Below are positions 54,195 through 63,078 of a stretch of DNA of 64,000 nt, one piece after another. Each line of letters starts with the position of its first letter. The stretch's first letter is position 1. The DNA comes from Yinghuangia seranimata (GTDB lineage Bacteria; Actinomycetota; Actinomycetes; Streptomycetales; Streptomycetaceae): the NCBI RefSeq assembly GCF_029953285.1, contig NZ_JASAOI010000005.1, positions 1-64,000 on the forward strand, read 5' to 3'. The notes under the pieces were generated by a model. The model had not been told where the DNA came from. It searched no databases and saw only the letters and a list, made by a program, of their open reading frames with translations. Made by a program: the position numbers and the translations under genes.

Positions 54195-54606
54195 TGGGGG
54201 CTGCACCGTTCCGGGGCTGGCTTTTAGTGGTGGCCTGACGCCCCTCCCGCTTTTTTGATTTTCGCTTGGACGGCCCGCGCGTCAAGGCGCGGTGGGGTCT
54301 TCTTCGTGCTGTTGGCCTGTCCCGGGGTTCGGGAGGCGCCTTGACCCGCGGGCCGTCCGCGCTGACTACCTCGCACCTAGCGGGAGGGGCGCGGGGTGTG
54401 AAGGCGCTTTTATGCTCTGTGCTGCCGGGCTGCGGTTTGCGTGTGGTGCGGCAGGTTTTGTTGCTGGGGTTCGTTGCGCTGCCGGGGTGGCGTTCCAGCG
54501 TGGGGCGCGCCGGGCTCCTCTCCCTGGTCACTGTGTCGTCACGTATGCGAATCACCGAAACTCCCTCATCGGGGGGTCTCGGCGTCACACTCGCGTCACA
54601 CGCCAC
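54195..54606 (-). repeat. Palindromic intergenic repeat, copy F (long form)
   Basis: Core at 54239-54391 (153 bp). Together with the leader and the GTCACGTATGCGAATCAC tail (54528-54600), it matches copy A over its full length in inverted orientation. It fills the space between arfB and the AhpD-like gene. Confidence 0.85.
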
Positions 54607-54641
54607 CCCGGCGCGCCACCCCCGTCATCCGCGCTGCGGCG

Positions 54642-55115
54642 TCAACTCCACTGGCCCGGCTGGTAGTCGCCCGCGGGCTGACGGGTGATCACGTTCATGC
54701 GGTTGTAGGCGTTGATCAGCGCGATGAGTGAGACCAGCGCCGCGAGTTGGTCCTCGTCGTAGTGCTTCGCGGCCTCGGCCCAGGCCTCGTCGGTCACGCC
54801 GGCCGGGTTGTCGGCGATGCGGGTGGCCTGCTCGGTCAGTTCGAGCGCGGCGCGTTCGGCCTCGGTGAAGACCGTGGCCTCACGCCACGCGGCGAGCAGG
54901 TTGAGGCGGGTCGAGGTCTCGCCGGCGTGGGCGGCGTCCTTGGTGTGCATGTCGAGGCACACCGCGCAGCCGTTGATCTGGCTGGCGCGGGTCATCACCA
55001 GGAACCCCACGCCTTCCGGCAGGGCCGAGTCGGCGACGACCTTGCCCGCCGAGTTGATGTACCGCTGGAACTTCTGCGCGACCGGGTTGGCGTAGTAGCT
55101 GAACCGGGCTTCCAT
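54642..55115 (-). CDS. AhpD-like carboxymuconolactone decarboxylase family protein
   Basis: Protein of 157 aa with the redox motif C50-x-x-C53-x3-H57 (NGCAVCLDMHTKD), as in AhpD alkylhydroperoxidase. MTRASQINGC is the usual lead-in. It is the last gene of the DGPF-sigma unit, 86 bp after the sigma gene; such proteins are common targets or neighbours of ECF sigma factors. Role in peroxide defence is inferred. Confidence 0.92.
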   Translation of the reverse strand: MEARFSYYANPVAQKFQRYINSAGKVVADSALPEGVGFLVMTRASQINGCAVCLDMHTKDAAHAGETSTRLNLLAAWREATVFTEAERAALELTEQATRIADNPAGVTDEAWAEAAKHYDEDQLAALVSLIALINAYNRMNVITRQPAGDYQPGQWS

Positions 55116-55201
55116 GTCTCTTCTCCCTTGCCGTGTGGGCGTTACACCTCACTGACGGAGGGGCCCGGCGGGATGTGACAGGTCGCAATGTGACGCCGGT
55201 C

Positions 55202-56416
55202 TCACGGTCGTACGCGTGCTGCCCGCGACTCCAGGTAGCGCCGCTCCGCGATGCTCGCGGTGGCCTTCGCCGCGCGCCGGTAGTGCTCGTACGCTCCGGC
55301 CGTGTCGCCGGTCTTCTCCAGCAGGTGTGCCCGGACGGAGAGCAGCCGGTGGTGCCGGGCCATCCGTTCGTCGGCGTCGAGCGTGGCGAGCAACGCCAGC
55401 CCGGCCTCCGGCCCTTGTGCCTCGGCGAGGGCGACCGCCCGGTTGAGTGTGACCATCGGGTTCGGCGCGATGCGCTCCAGGATGAGGTAAAGGGCGTGCA
55501 CCTGCGGCCAGTTGGTGGTGTCGGCGGTGGCCGCGTCGGCGTGCGTCGCGGCGATGGCGGCCTGCAGTTGGTAGGGGCCCAGTTCCGTGCCGGACAACGA
55601 CATCTTGGCCAACCTGGTTCCCTCGTCGAGGAGTTCGCGGTCCCAGGTGGTGCGGTCCTGCTCGTCGAGCGGTACCAGGTCGCCGGACGCCGTCGTCCGC
55701 GCGTCCCGGCGGGCGTGCGTCAGCAGCATGAGTGCGAGGAGCCCGGTGACCTCGCTGTCGTCCGGCAGTTGGGCGTGCACCATGCGGGTCAGCCGGATCG
55801 CCTCGCGGGCGAGGTCGGCGCGGTGCAGCTCGCGGCCCGACGACGCGGTGTAGCCCTCGTTGAATATCAGGTAGAGCACGTGCAGCACGACCCGCAGCCG
55901 CTCCTCGCGCTCGGCGCCCTCCGGCAGGCTGAACGCACTGCCGGCCGCCTTGATGCGCTGCTTCGCGCGGCTGATGCGGGCCGCCATCGTGCCCTCCGGC
56001 ACCATGAACGCGTGGGCGATCTCGGCGGTGGTCAGGCCGCCGACCGCGCGCAGGGTCAGCGCCGTCTGCGACGCCGGGGTCAGCGTCGGATGGCAGCACA
56101 GGAACAGCAGGACCAGCGTGTCGTCGGTGTCGGGCACGTCGGCGGGCGTCACCTCGGCGGCCAGCGCCGTCTCGCGTTCGCGGCGGGCGTGGTCGCTGCG
56201 CATCTGGTCGATGAGCCGCCGGGACGCGACGGTGGTGAGCCAGCCGCGCGGGTTGTCGGGCACGCCTTCGTCCGGCCACTGCACGGTCGCGGCGAGGACG
56301 GCCTCCTGGACGGCGTCCTCGCACCCCTCGAACTGTCCGTACCGTCGCATCAACGTGCCGAGGACCTGCGGCGCCAGCTCGCGCAGCAGGTCCTCGGCGG
56401 CAGGCGTAGCTGTCAC
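55202..56416 (-). CDS. ECF sigma factor with long C-terminal extension (ECF42-like)
   Basis: Sigma factor of 404 aa. Region 2 spans about 8-75 (GCEDAVQEAVLAA, DNPRGWLTTVASRRLIDQMR), region 4 about 105-155 (LTLRAVGGLTTAEIAHAFMVPEGTMAARISRAKQ), and the remainder is a DUF6596/TPR-like helical extension (VLYLIFNEGY, GPYQLQAAIAA, NRAVALAE). This architecture with a DGPF gene is that of ECF42; these lack a classical anti-sigma factor and the extension is thought to control activity. GTG 56416 overlaps the DGPF stop (GTGA). Confidence 0.93.
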   Translation of the reverse strand: MTATPAAEDLLRELAPQVLGTLMRRYGQFEGCEDAVQEAVLAATVQWPDEGVPDNPRGWLTTVASRRLIDQMRSDHARRERETALAAEVTPADVPDTDDTLVLLFLCCHPTLTPASQTALTLRAVGGLTTAEIAHAFMVPEGTMAARISRAKQRIKAAGSAFSLPEGAEREERLRVVLHVLYLIFNEGYTASSGRELHRADLAREAIRLTRMVHAQLPDDSEVTGLLALMLLTHARRDARTTASGDLVPLDEQDRTTWDRELLDEGTRLAKMSLSGTELGPYQLQAAIAATHADAATADTTNWPQVHALYLILERIAPNPMVTLNRAVALAEAQGPEAGLALLATLDADERMARHHRLLSVRAHLLEKTGDTAGAYEHYRRAAKATASIAERRYLESRAARVRP

Positions 56417-56784
56417 GCCTCCAATTGTCCGTCGGCGAACATCACCTGGCGCACCTCGACACCCAGGCCGTCGATCGCGGCGTCCGGAATCATCGCCGCC
56501 AGCTCGATCGCGCGCGCCTTGTCCTCGCAGTCGACGAGGTAGAAGCCGCCGAGGAACTCCTTGGCCTCCAGGAACGGGCCGTCGGTGACGACCGGCTGGC
56601 CGTTGCGCACCTTGACGACGACGGCCTGCGACGGGTCGACGAGCGCCTGCGTGGTGATCAGCTCGCCGGACTCCTTCAGGGCCTGCATGAACGCGCCGTG
56701 GCCCTCGCCGATCGCGGCCTTCTCCTCGTCGGTCAGCGCGTCCAGCACGGCCGGGTTGATGTTGAGGCTGATCAGGAACTGCAT
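56413..56784 (-). CDS. DGPF (YCII-related) domain protein
   Basis: Small protein of 123 aa with the namesake DGPF in VVTDGPFLEAKEFLGGFYLV (about 84-103). DGPF proteins accompany ECF42 sigma factors and are often their targets; their chemistry is unknown. ATG 56784 has GAGGAG nine bases upstream. First gene of the unit with the sigma factor and AhpD-like gene. Confidence 0.93.
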   Translation of the reverse strand: MQFLISLNINPAVLDALTDEEKAAIGEGHGAFMQALKESGELITTQALVDPSQAVVVKVRNGQPVVTDGPFLEAKEFLGGFYLVDCEDKARAIELAAMIPDAAIDGLGVEVRQVMFADGQLEA

Positions 56785-56832
56785 CGCGTGCTCCTCGTGC
56801 TCCGCGGGCCCCGGCGGGGTCCGTTCACCAGG

Positions 56833-56942
56833 TGGTCGGAGCCGCCTCCGCCGCCTTGACATCCTGCGCCGGAATATCCTCCGCGATCTTCTCGCCGCGC
56901 CGGGCCGCGGCGATGTCAAGAACCGCGCGGCGGCTCCGACCA
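56833..56942. promoter_or_regulatory. Symmetrical nested inverted repeat in a divergent promoter region
   Basis: Between the DGPF gene (minus) and the MFS gene (plus), TGGTCGGAGCCGCC (56833-56846) pairs exactly with 56929-56942, and inside it CTTGACATC (56855-56863) pairs exactly with 56912-56920. Each inner arm carries a TTGACA-like hexamer facing inward. I see no well-placed -10, and the known ECF42 -35 (TGTCGA) is not obvious. Confidence 0.6.
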
Positions 56943-56996
56943 GAGGGCGAAACACCGACGCGGCGTCGGTGCGATGCCGGGAGAGGAGCCTCGGAG

Positions 56997-58499
56997 ATGC
57001 GGTTCGACAGGGCGTGGCTGGGGCTGGCCGTCCTCATGCTGCCGACACTGCTGGTCGCGATGGACATGACGGCGCTGCTGCTGGCGCTGCCGCAGCTGAG
57101 CGCCGACCTGGGGGCCGACGGGGTCGAGCAGCTGTGGATCAGCGACAGCTACGGGTTCATGGTGGCCGGCATGGTCATCACGATGGGGACGCTCGGTGAC
57201 CGGATCGGCCGGCGGAGACTGCTGATGATCGGCGCGGCGGCGTTCGCCGTGCTGTCGGTGGTGGCGGCGTTCGCGGTCAACCCGCTCATGCTGATCGTGG
57301 TGCGGGCGCTGCTGGGGATCGCGGGGGCGACGTTGGCGCCGTCCACGCTGGCGCTGATCACCAACATGTTCCGCGACGCGCGGCAGCGCGGGCAGGCCGT
57401 CGCCGTCTGGGCCGCCTGCCAGTTCACCGGCGGCGCGCTCGGGCCGGTGCTGGCCGGGGTCCTGCTCCAGCACTTCTGGTGGGGGTCGGTGTTCCTGGTC
57501 GCGGTGCCGGCGATGGCGGCACTCCTCATCGCGGGACCCGTCCTGCTGCCGGAGTTCCGCGACGAACGGGCCGGGCGGCTGGACCCGCTCAGCGTGGGGC
57601 TGTCGCTCGCGGCGGTGCTGTCGACCGTGTACGGCATCAAGCGGCTGGCCCTCGACGGCGTGTCGGCGGTGCCGGTGGTGGCCGTGCTGGCGGGGGCGGC
57701 GGTCGGGGTGGTGTTCGTACGACGGCAGCTGCGACTGGACGAGCCCCTGCTGGACTTCCGACTGATGCGCAACGGCCCGTTCACGGCGGTCATCGTCGGG
57801 CTCGTTTGTGCGGGAGTGGCGATGGCCGGCACGGGCCTCCTGGTCACCCAGTACCTGCAGAACGTGCTGGACTACTCGCCGGCCACCTCGGCGCTGCTGT
57901 TCGCCCCGATGGGCCTGGGCGTCGCGGCGGGCACCATGGCCTCGCCCGCGCTGGCCCGACGCGTCAAGCAGACCACAGCGATCGTGGGCGGCCTCGCGGT
58001 CTCGACCCTGGGCGGCCTCCTGCTCGCCGTCGTCGACGACGGCCCGGGCGCCCTGCCCCTCGTCATGACCGGCATCACCGTCCTGGCTCTCGGCACAGGC
58101 CCGCTCTTCGCCCTCGGCACCGGCCTCGTGATCGGCTCCGTCCCCCCGGAACGCGCCGGCTCCGCGGCCTCGATGTCCGAAACCGCCAACTACCTGGGCG
58201 GCTCCCTGGGCTTCGCCCTCCTCGGCGTCCTGGCCACGGCTGTCTACCGAGACCACGCCGCCGGCACCTCGGACTCCCTGGCAAGCGCGGTCACAGCAGC
58301 TGAGAACCTCCCCGCGGACCAGAGCGAGCCCCTCCTCCACACCGCCCGCGAAGCCTTCACCTCAAGCCTGCACGTGACAGGCCTGGTAGCCGCAACCCTC
58401 TTCGCCGCACTGGCGATCCTGGTGGCCTGCGCGATGCGCCCGCTCCCGACCGCTCCCGAGGCCCCCACCCCCACGGACTACGAGGAGGCCCGGCTGTAG
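56997..58499 (+). CDS. MFS exporter, DHA2 (14-TMS) family
   Basis: Drug/proton antiporter-like protein of 500 aa with about 14 hydrophobic segments. MDMTALLLALPQLSADLG (family motif D1) and GTLGDRIGRRRLLMIG (motif A) are clear; the arrangement resembles QacA/SmvA. ATG 56997 has GAGAGGAG upstream. It is divergent from the DGPF-sigma unit and may share its control. Confidence 0.93.
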   Translation: MRFDRAWLGLAVLMLPTLLVAMDMTALLLALPQLSADLGADGVEQLWISDSYGFMVAGMVITMGTLGDRIGRRRLLMIGAAAFAVLSVVAAFAVNPLMLIVVRALLGIAGATLAPSTLALITNMFRDARQRGQAVAVWAACQFTGGALGPVLAGVLLQHFWWGSVFLVAVPAMAALLIAGPVLLPEFRDERAGRLDPLSVGLSLAAVLSTVYGIKRLALDGVSAVPVVAVLAGAAVGVVFVRRQLRLDEPLLDFRLMRNGPFTAVIVGLVCAGVAMAGTGLLVTQYLQNVLDYSPATSALLFAPMGLGVAAGTMASPALARRVKQTTAIVGGLAVSTLGGLLLAVVDDGPGALPLVMTGITVLALGTGPLFALGTGLVIGSVPPERAGSAASMSETANYLGGSLGFALLGVLATAVYRDHAAGTSDSLASAVTAAENLPADQSEPLLHTAREAFTSSLHVTGLVAATLFAALAILVACAMRPLPTAPEAPTPTDYEEARL

Positions 58500-58905
58500 G
58501 CGGGCGTGCTTGTCGCGTACGGGGACGCGCGAGGCTGTGCGGAGCGCAGCGACCGCACGGGGCGTCCGCCCAGGACGGCGACGGGTCTACCCGGGTGACG
58601 CCGAACAGGTGAAGTGTGCGGTGCCCGGCACGGTAGCGGGGCGCGGCTACCGAACCCGGGCTGACCAGGGCGGACGCGGCCCCGGCGGGTGGCAGCCCGC
58701 GGGTCGGGGCGCCGTCGCCGCGGCCGATTCTCCGGTTGAGGCGTCTCTTCCGGGCCGCGGACACTGAGCGGGCGGGCACCTGCCCGCCGGGATCGCCGTC
58801 GTCAGCCGGGTCCGATGGGCTTTGGCTCCGACCCGACCGCGTTCGGATGCACCCGCCTGACGGCTTCGGGCCGTTGGTACGCGGTCGGTGGAAGGAGCCG
58901 GACGC
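58500..58905. other. Gene-free stretch with one hairpin
   Basis: The 406 bp between the MFS and DUF6777 genes hold no protein-like frame. GGCGGGCA (58771-58778) and TGCCCGCC (58781-58788) form an 8-bp stem with a 2-nt loop. Nothing else is recognised. Confidence 0.6.
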
Positions 58906-60525
58906 ATGTCGTCGCAGCCCCCTGAGTACCCGACCGGCCCCGCGTCAGGGCCGGGGTCAGGGCCCGCACCGGGGCCGCCGTTCGGGCCGCACCCGGGTGC
59001 GGCACCGCCGCCGGGCGGAGGGTCGCCGTACGGGGGAGCGACGGGTCCGCCTCCCGGGCCGCCGACGGGTCCTCCGTCCGGGCCGCCACCCGGTCCGCCC
59101 TCGGGGCCGCCTCCCGGCCCGCCCCCACCCGACTCCGGCGGGCCGTCGCAACCGTGGTGGCGCAGGCCCCGCATCATCGTGCCGGTGCTCGTCGGCGTCG
59201 TGGCGATCGCCGTCGTGGTCGCGCTGGTGGTCGGCAACAGCGGCGGTGGCGGCGGCAACAAGCAGGCGTCGGGCGAAGTCCTCCTCGAGAACGCCGCCGC
59301 GGACGGACCCGACCCCTTCACGTCGAGCGTGGCGAGCCCCGTCCCGACGATCTCCGCACCACCCCCGTCGTTCGCGTCGGTGCCGGTCCCCACAGCGCCC
59401 GGCGCACCCGCGCCGCTCCGCGTCGAGAACGGCGGCACGGTCGGCCTGTACGGCGGCACCGAGAACAACAGCACGTGCGACGTGGCCCAGATGACCCGGT
59501 ACCTCGGCGAGAACCCGTCGAAGGCACAGGCCTGGGTGACCGGCATCAACACCGACAGCAACCTGCGCTGGAGCGGCGGCACCAGCGTCAGCACGGCCCA
59601 GATCCCGGACTACATGCGCCAGTTGACGCCCGTCGTCCTCCGGGCGGACACCCGCGTCACGAACAACGGCTTCGTCAACGGCCGTCCGACCCCGAGGCAG
59701 TCGATCCTGCAGACGGGGTCGGCCGTGCTGGTCGACACGTACGGCGTGCCGCGCGCCCGGTGCAAGTGCGGCAACCCGCTCGCGCCGCCGCACGCCGCGG
59801 CGGGCAAGGTGACGTACCAGGGCACGCCGTGGCCGGGCTTCTCGCCGACCACGGTGGTCGTGGTCAATCAGTCGACCACCGTGATCAACAACTTCACGCT
59901 GGTCAACATCAACACGGGCACGACCTACACCCAACCGCCCGGCCCACCGCCGCCGACGTCGGCGGGGCCGACGCAGACCGAGACCAGGACGGTCACGGCG
60001 ACCGCCACCGGGGCGCCGCCGACCGCCCCGCCGACCGCCCCGTCCACCGCCGCGCCGACCTCGAACGCGCCCAGCACCTCCCAAGGGGCCGCGCCACCCA
60101 CCGGAGCCGCCCCGACCGGGCCGCTGAGCGTCCCGCCCACCGTGTCGCTCGGCTCGGGCGACATCCAGGTGACCCTGCTCTGGAACGGCGACTCGGACAT
60201 CGACCTCCACGTCATCGACCCGGCCGGCGAAGAGATCTACTTCAACCACAAGACCTCCGCCAGCCGCGGCACCCTCGACCACGACGACATCCCCGGCTGC
60301 GGCTCCTTGCCCACAACCCACGTCGAGAACGTCTTCTGGCCCTCAGGCGCCGCCCCGAGCGGCACGTACAAGGCCTTCGTCCTCAACTTCGGCGCCTGTC
60401 CCGGCAAACCGCCGGCAGCCTACGAACTCCGCATCCGCGTAGGCGGCAACGTCGTCTCCGACACCACCGGAACCCTCCCCCAGACCAACGGGGCGAAGTC
60501 CACCCCGGTCACCTTCACGAAGTAA
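58906..60525 (+). CDS. DUF6777 and YfaP/DUF2135-like surface protein
   Basis: Membrane-anchored surface protein of 539 aa. The cytoplasmic N-terminus (1-83) is nearly all Pro/Gly repeats; one helix follows (RIIVPVLVGVVAIAVVVALV, about 88-107). The extracellular DUF6777-like domain (about 165-345) includes GGTENNSTCDVAQM and ARCKCGNPLAPP. A Thr/Pro/Ala linker leads to a C-terminal YfaP-type beta domain (from about 418) with LLWNGDSDIDLHVIDPAGEE, where Asp residues could bind calcium. ATG 58906 has GGAAGGAG upstream. Function unknown. Confidence 0.86.
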   Translation: MSSQPPEYPTGPASGPGSGPAPGPPFGPHPGAAPPPGGGSPYGGATGPPPGPPTGPPSGPPPGPPSGPPPGPPPPDSGGPSQPWWRRPRIIVPVLVGVVAIAVVVALVVGNSGGGGGNKQASGEVLLENAAADGPDPFTSSVASPVPTISAPPPSFASVPVPTAPGAPAPLRVENGGTVGLYGGTENNSTCDVAQMTRYLGENPSKAQAWVTGINTDSNLRWSGGTSVSTAQIPDYMRQLTPVVLRADTRVTNNGFVNGRPTPRQSILQTGSAVLVDTYGVPRARCKCGNPLAPPHAAAGKVTYQGTPWPGFSPTTVVVVNQSTTVINNFTLVNINTGTTYTQPPGPPPPTSAGPTQTETRTVTATATGAPPTAPPTAPSTAAPTSNAPSTSQGAAPPTGAAPTGPLSVPPTVSLGSGDIQVTLLWNGDSDIDLHVIDPAGEEIYFNHKTSASRGTLDHDDIPGCGSLPTTHVENVFWPSGAAPSGTYKAFVLNFGACPGKPPAAYELRIRVGGNVVSDTTGTLPQTNGAKSTPVTFTK

Positions 60526-60535
60526 CCGGCCGGCT

Positions 60536-60571
60536 CACGACGGCCTCGCCCTACCCGGCGGGGCCGTCGTG
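60536..60571 (+). terminator. Hairpin after the DUF6777 gene
   Basis: CACGACGGCC (60536-60545) pairs perfectly with GGCCGTCGTG (60562-60571), and the inner bases add CGCC/GGCG pairs. It lies 11 bp past the stop. Confidence 0.85.
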
Positions 60572-60614
60572 GTGCACACGACATCAGAGCCCGCGCCCCA
60601 CCCGTCAACGCGCC

Positions 60615-62800
60615 CGATGTACGGGGCGCGAGGCCTCTGGTGTTGTTCGCGGGCCGTCTGCACCGAACTGCGCCGTGGGGCGTTGTACGCGCGCCCCCGT
60701 CTCGCGGGCGCGCGACCTGACCATCAGTCCACACGCCGGCCCAGGTCATGTGCCGTACGTTCGCCACCTCGTCAGCACGCCTGGTGTCGGGGGTGTTCTT
60801 CGCGCTGCGCCAGGGGCGCGGCGCGAAATGTCGGTTGTTGGTTGCCGGCTCCGTCGCGCACGGGGCTACGTGGCGGGTATCTGTGTACGCGCGCCCGCGT
60901 CGCGCCGGGCGCGTGACCCCCCCAGCCGATACACCAGCCCACCACGTGCCCCACGCTTCGCCTCAACGTCAGTGCGCCCGGCGTCAGAGGTCGCTCTCCG
61001 CGCCGCGCCGGTCGGCGCGGCGCGGCGCGGCGCGGAAATGCCTGCTGTTGTCGGCGTCATCGCGTACCGGAGCGCGTGGCGAGTCTGTGTACGCGCGCCC
61101 GCGTCCCGCGGGCGCGCGATCCAGGGGGTGTGCCCGGTTGGAATGTTGCGCGCCCGCCTCCCGCGGGCGCGCCATCCGAGCCCCTCCTCGCGGTCACCCC
61201 ACAACGGGCTTTCGAGCGTCGGGTCGCGATGTGTCTGACGCCCAACGCGGTGGGATGTGTGCCGCGCCGCGCCCGCTGGGCGCGGCGCGGAAAGCCGATG
61301 GTTGTTAGCGGCGCCGTAGTGACTGGACTGCGTGGTGGGTTTGTGCGCGCGCCCGCGAGCCGCGGGCGCGCAACCTCGATCGTCCGTCCATACGCCAGCC
61401 CAGGCTTTGCGCCCGCCTCAACCCGTCGTCAGCGCCCAGTGCCAGGAGGTTGCTTCTCCGCGCCGTGCCCGCTGGGCGCGGCGCAATTCGCTTTGTGGGG
61501 TTACAGTGCCGGGCTAGTTGCGTGGCGAGGTTCGTTGTCGCGCGCCCGCGAACCGCGGGCGCGCATCCGAGGCCGTAGCTGGATCGTGCGCGTAACAGCG
61601 GTCAACCGGCCAGCGCCCTGGTGCGTCTGCACGCGTTCCCTGCTGATCTGCCAGTCGTCGACTAGATCGGCGCCACCCTGCGGGGTGTTTTGCCGCGCCG
61701 CGCCGATCGGCGCGGCGCCGAACGTCTGGTGTTGTTCGCGGGCCGTCTGCACCGAACTGCGCCGTGGGGCGTTGTACGCGCGCCCCCGTCTCGCGGGCGC
61801 GACCATCAGTCCACACGCCGGCCCCGGCCATATGCCGTACGTTCGCCACCTCGTCAGCGCGCCTGGTGCCGGGGGTGTTCTTCGCGCCGCGCCGATGGGC
61901 GCGGCGCGGATCGTGTGCGGTTGCAGGCGTCGTCGCGTACCGCAGTGCGTGGCGAGTCTGTGTACGCGCGCCCGCGTCCCGCGGGCGCGCGATCCAGGGG
62001 GTGTGCCCGGTTGGAATGTTGCGCGCCCGCGAACTGCGGGCGCGCCCCCGGGGGGGGGGGGGGGGTCTCTGTGTACGCGCGCCCGCGTCTCGCGGGCGCG
62101 CCGTCCGAGGCAATCGTTGAGTGCTGCGCGCAAAAGGCTTACGAGCGATGGGGCGCAGCGATGCGTCTGACGACCAATGCGGCGGGACGTTTGCCGCGCC
62201 GCGCCGGTCGGCGCGGCGCGGAATGCCCTCTGTTGTTCGGGGCGTCGTCGTGCACCGGGCTGCGTCCTACGCCCCCCTCTCGTCAGCGCGCCCGCTGTCA
62301 GGGGGGTGTTCTCCGCGCCGTGCCAATGGGCGCGGCGCGGAACGCTGGTTGTTTGCGTCGCCGTCGTGCATCAGGCGGCGTGGTTGTGTACGCGCGCCCG
62401 CGAACTCGACCGCCAGTCCACTCGTCAGTTCAGGCCATGCGCCCCACGTTCCATCTGGCGTCAGCGCACCCGGTGCCAGGCGGTTGTCCGCGCCGCGCCG
62501 GTGGGCGCGGCGCGGAAATGCCTGCCGTTGTTCTCGGGCCCGTTGAGCACAGGGCTGTGTGGCGAGTTGTTGTGTGCGCCCGCGCCTCGCGGGCGCACGA
62601 CCTTGACCGGCTGGCCACACCAGGTCAGTCAGGCCCATGCGCCCCAAGTTCAATCCCTTTCAATGCGCCTGGTGTCAGGGGGCGTTCTCCGCGCCGCGCC
62701 GATGGCGCGGCGCGGGACTCCGGTTGTTGTTCCAGGCTCGCGTTGAGGACTGGGCAGCGTGGCGGGTCTTTGTGCGCGCCCGTGATTTGCGGGCGCGCGG
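60615..62800. repeat. Array of alternating paired GC hairpins, about 200-bp period
   Basis: About ten units each hold hairpin H1 (GCGCCGCGCC...GGCGCGGCGC) and hairpin H2 (GCGCGCCCGCG-TCC-CGCGGGCGCGC). H1 lies near 60801, 61000, 61261, 61459, 61692, 61882, 62193, 62313, 62489 and 62690. H2 lies near 60687, 60888, 61092, 61148, 61345, 61538, 61777, 61963, 62021, 62075, 62386 (half), 62571 and 62773. Linkers are conserved: TGTTGTT...CGTGGCGAG..TGTGTAC between H1 and H2, and CCAGCCCAGGCCATGCGCC...CGTCAGCGCGCCTGGTGTCAG between H2 and H1. All frames are broken or translate as Arg/Ala repeats, so it is not coding. Confidence 0.88.
62050..62065. repeat. G16 homopolymer inside the hairpin array
   Basis: A run of about 16 G follows CCCCC between two H2 hairpins. 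Its length may be unreliable. Confidence 0.75.
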
Positions 62801-62840
62801 CTGTTGGGGGTCTGTGCTGTTGGGTGGGAGGGGCGCGTTG

Positions 62841-62985
62841 CCCTCTTCGTCTCCCTCTCCGTCTCCGTCTCTCCCTCTCCGTCTCTTCGTCTCCGTCTCT
62901 TCGTCTCCCCGTCTCCGTCTCCCCGTCTCGGTCTCTCCGTCTCCCCGTCCCTTTCTCTGCCCGTGGCCCTGTCTCTGTCCGTCTC
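62841..62985. repeat. CCGTCT-type polypyrimidine microsatellite
   Basis: About 145 bp built of CGTCTC, CCGTCT and CTTCGTCTC units, almost purine-free on the plus strand except for regular G. It lies between the hairpin array and the S9 peptidase gene. The strong strand asymmetry is unlike anything else in the window. Confidence 0.85.
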
Positions 62986-63078
62986 GTGCTCGGTTCGTTG
63001 CGCTTTCCGTCCCTCTGGCTGCGTCTTGCGGGGCCTGGTGCTCTTGTTCTGGGTGGGGGGTGGGTCAGAATCGGGGCC

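Noticed and set aside
56825-56996. A minus-strand peptide ending DIPAQDVKAAEAAPTTW between DGPF and MFS genes
   Set aside because: It reads like protein, but has no good start with a ribosome site, overlaps the MFS 5' end and coincides with the nested inverted repeat.
60615-62800. CRISPR array or many small Arg/Ala-rich genes in the hairpin region
   Set aside because: Units are about 200 bp and diverged, with no constant 24-40-bp repeat and unique spacers. The reading frames are hairpin sequence read as Arg/Ala/Pro repeats, exist on both strands and break between units.
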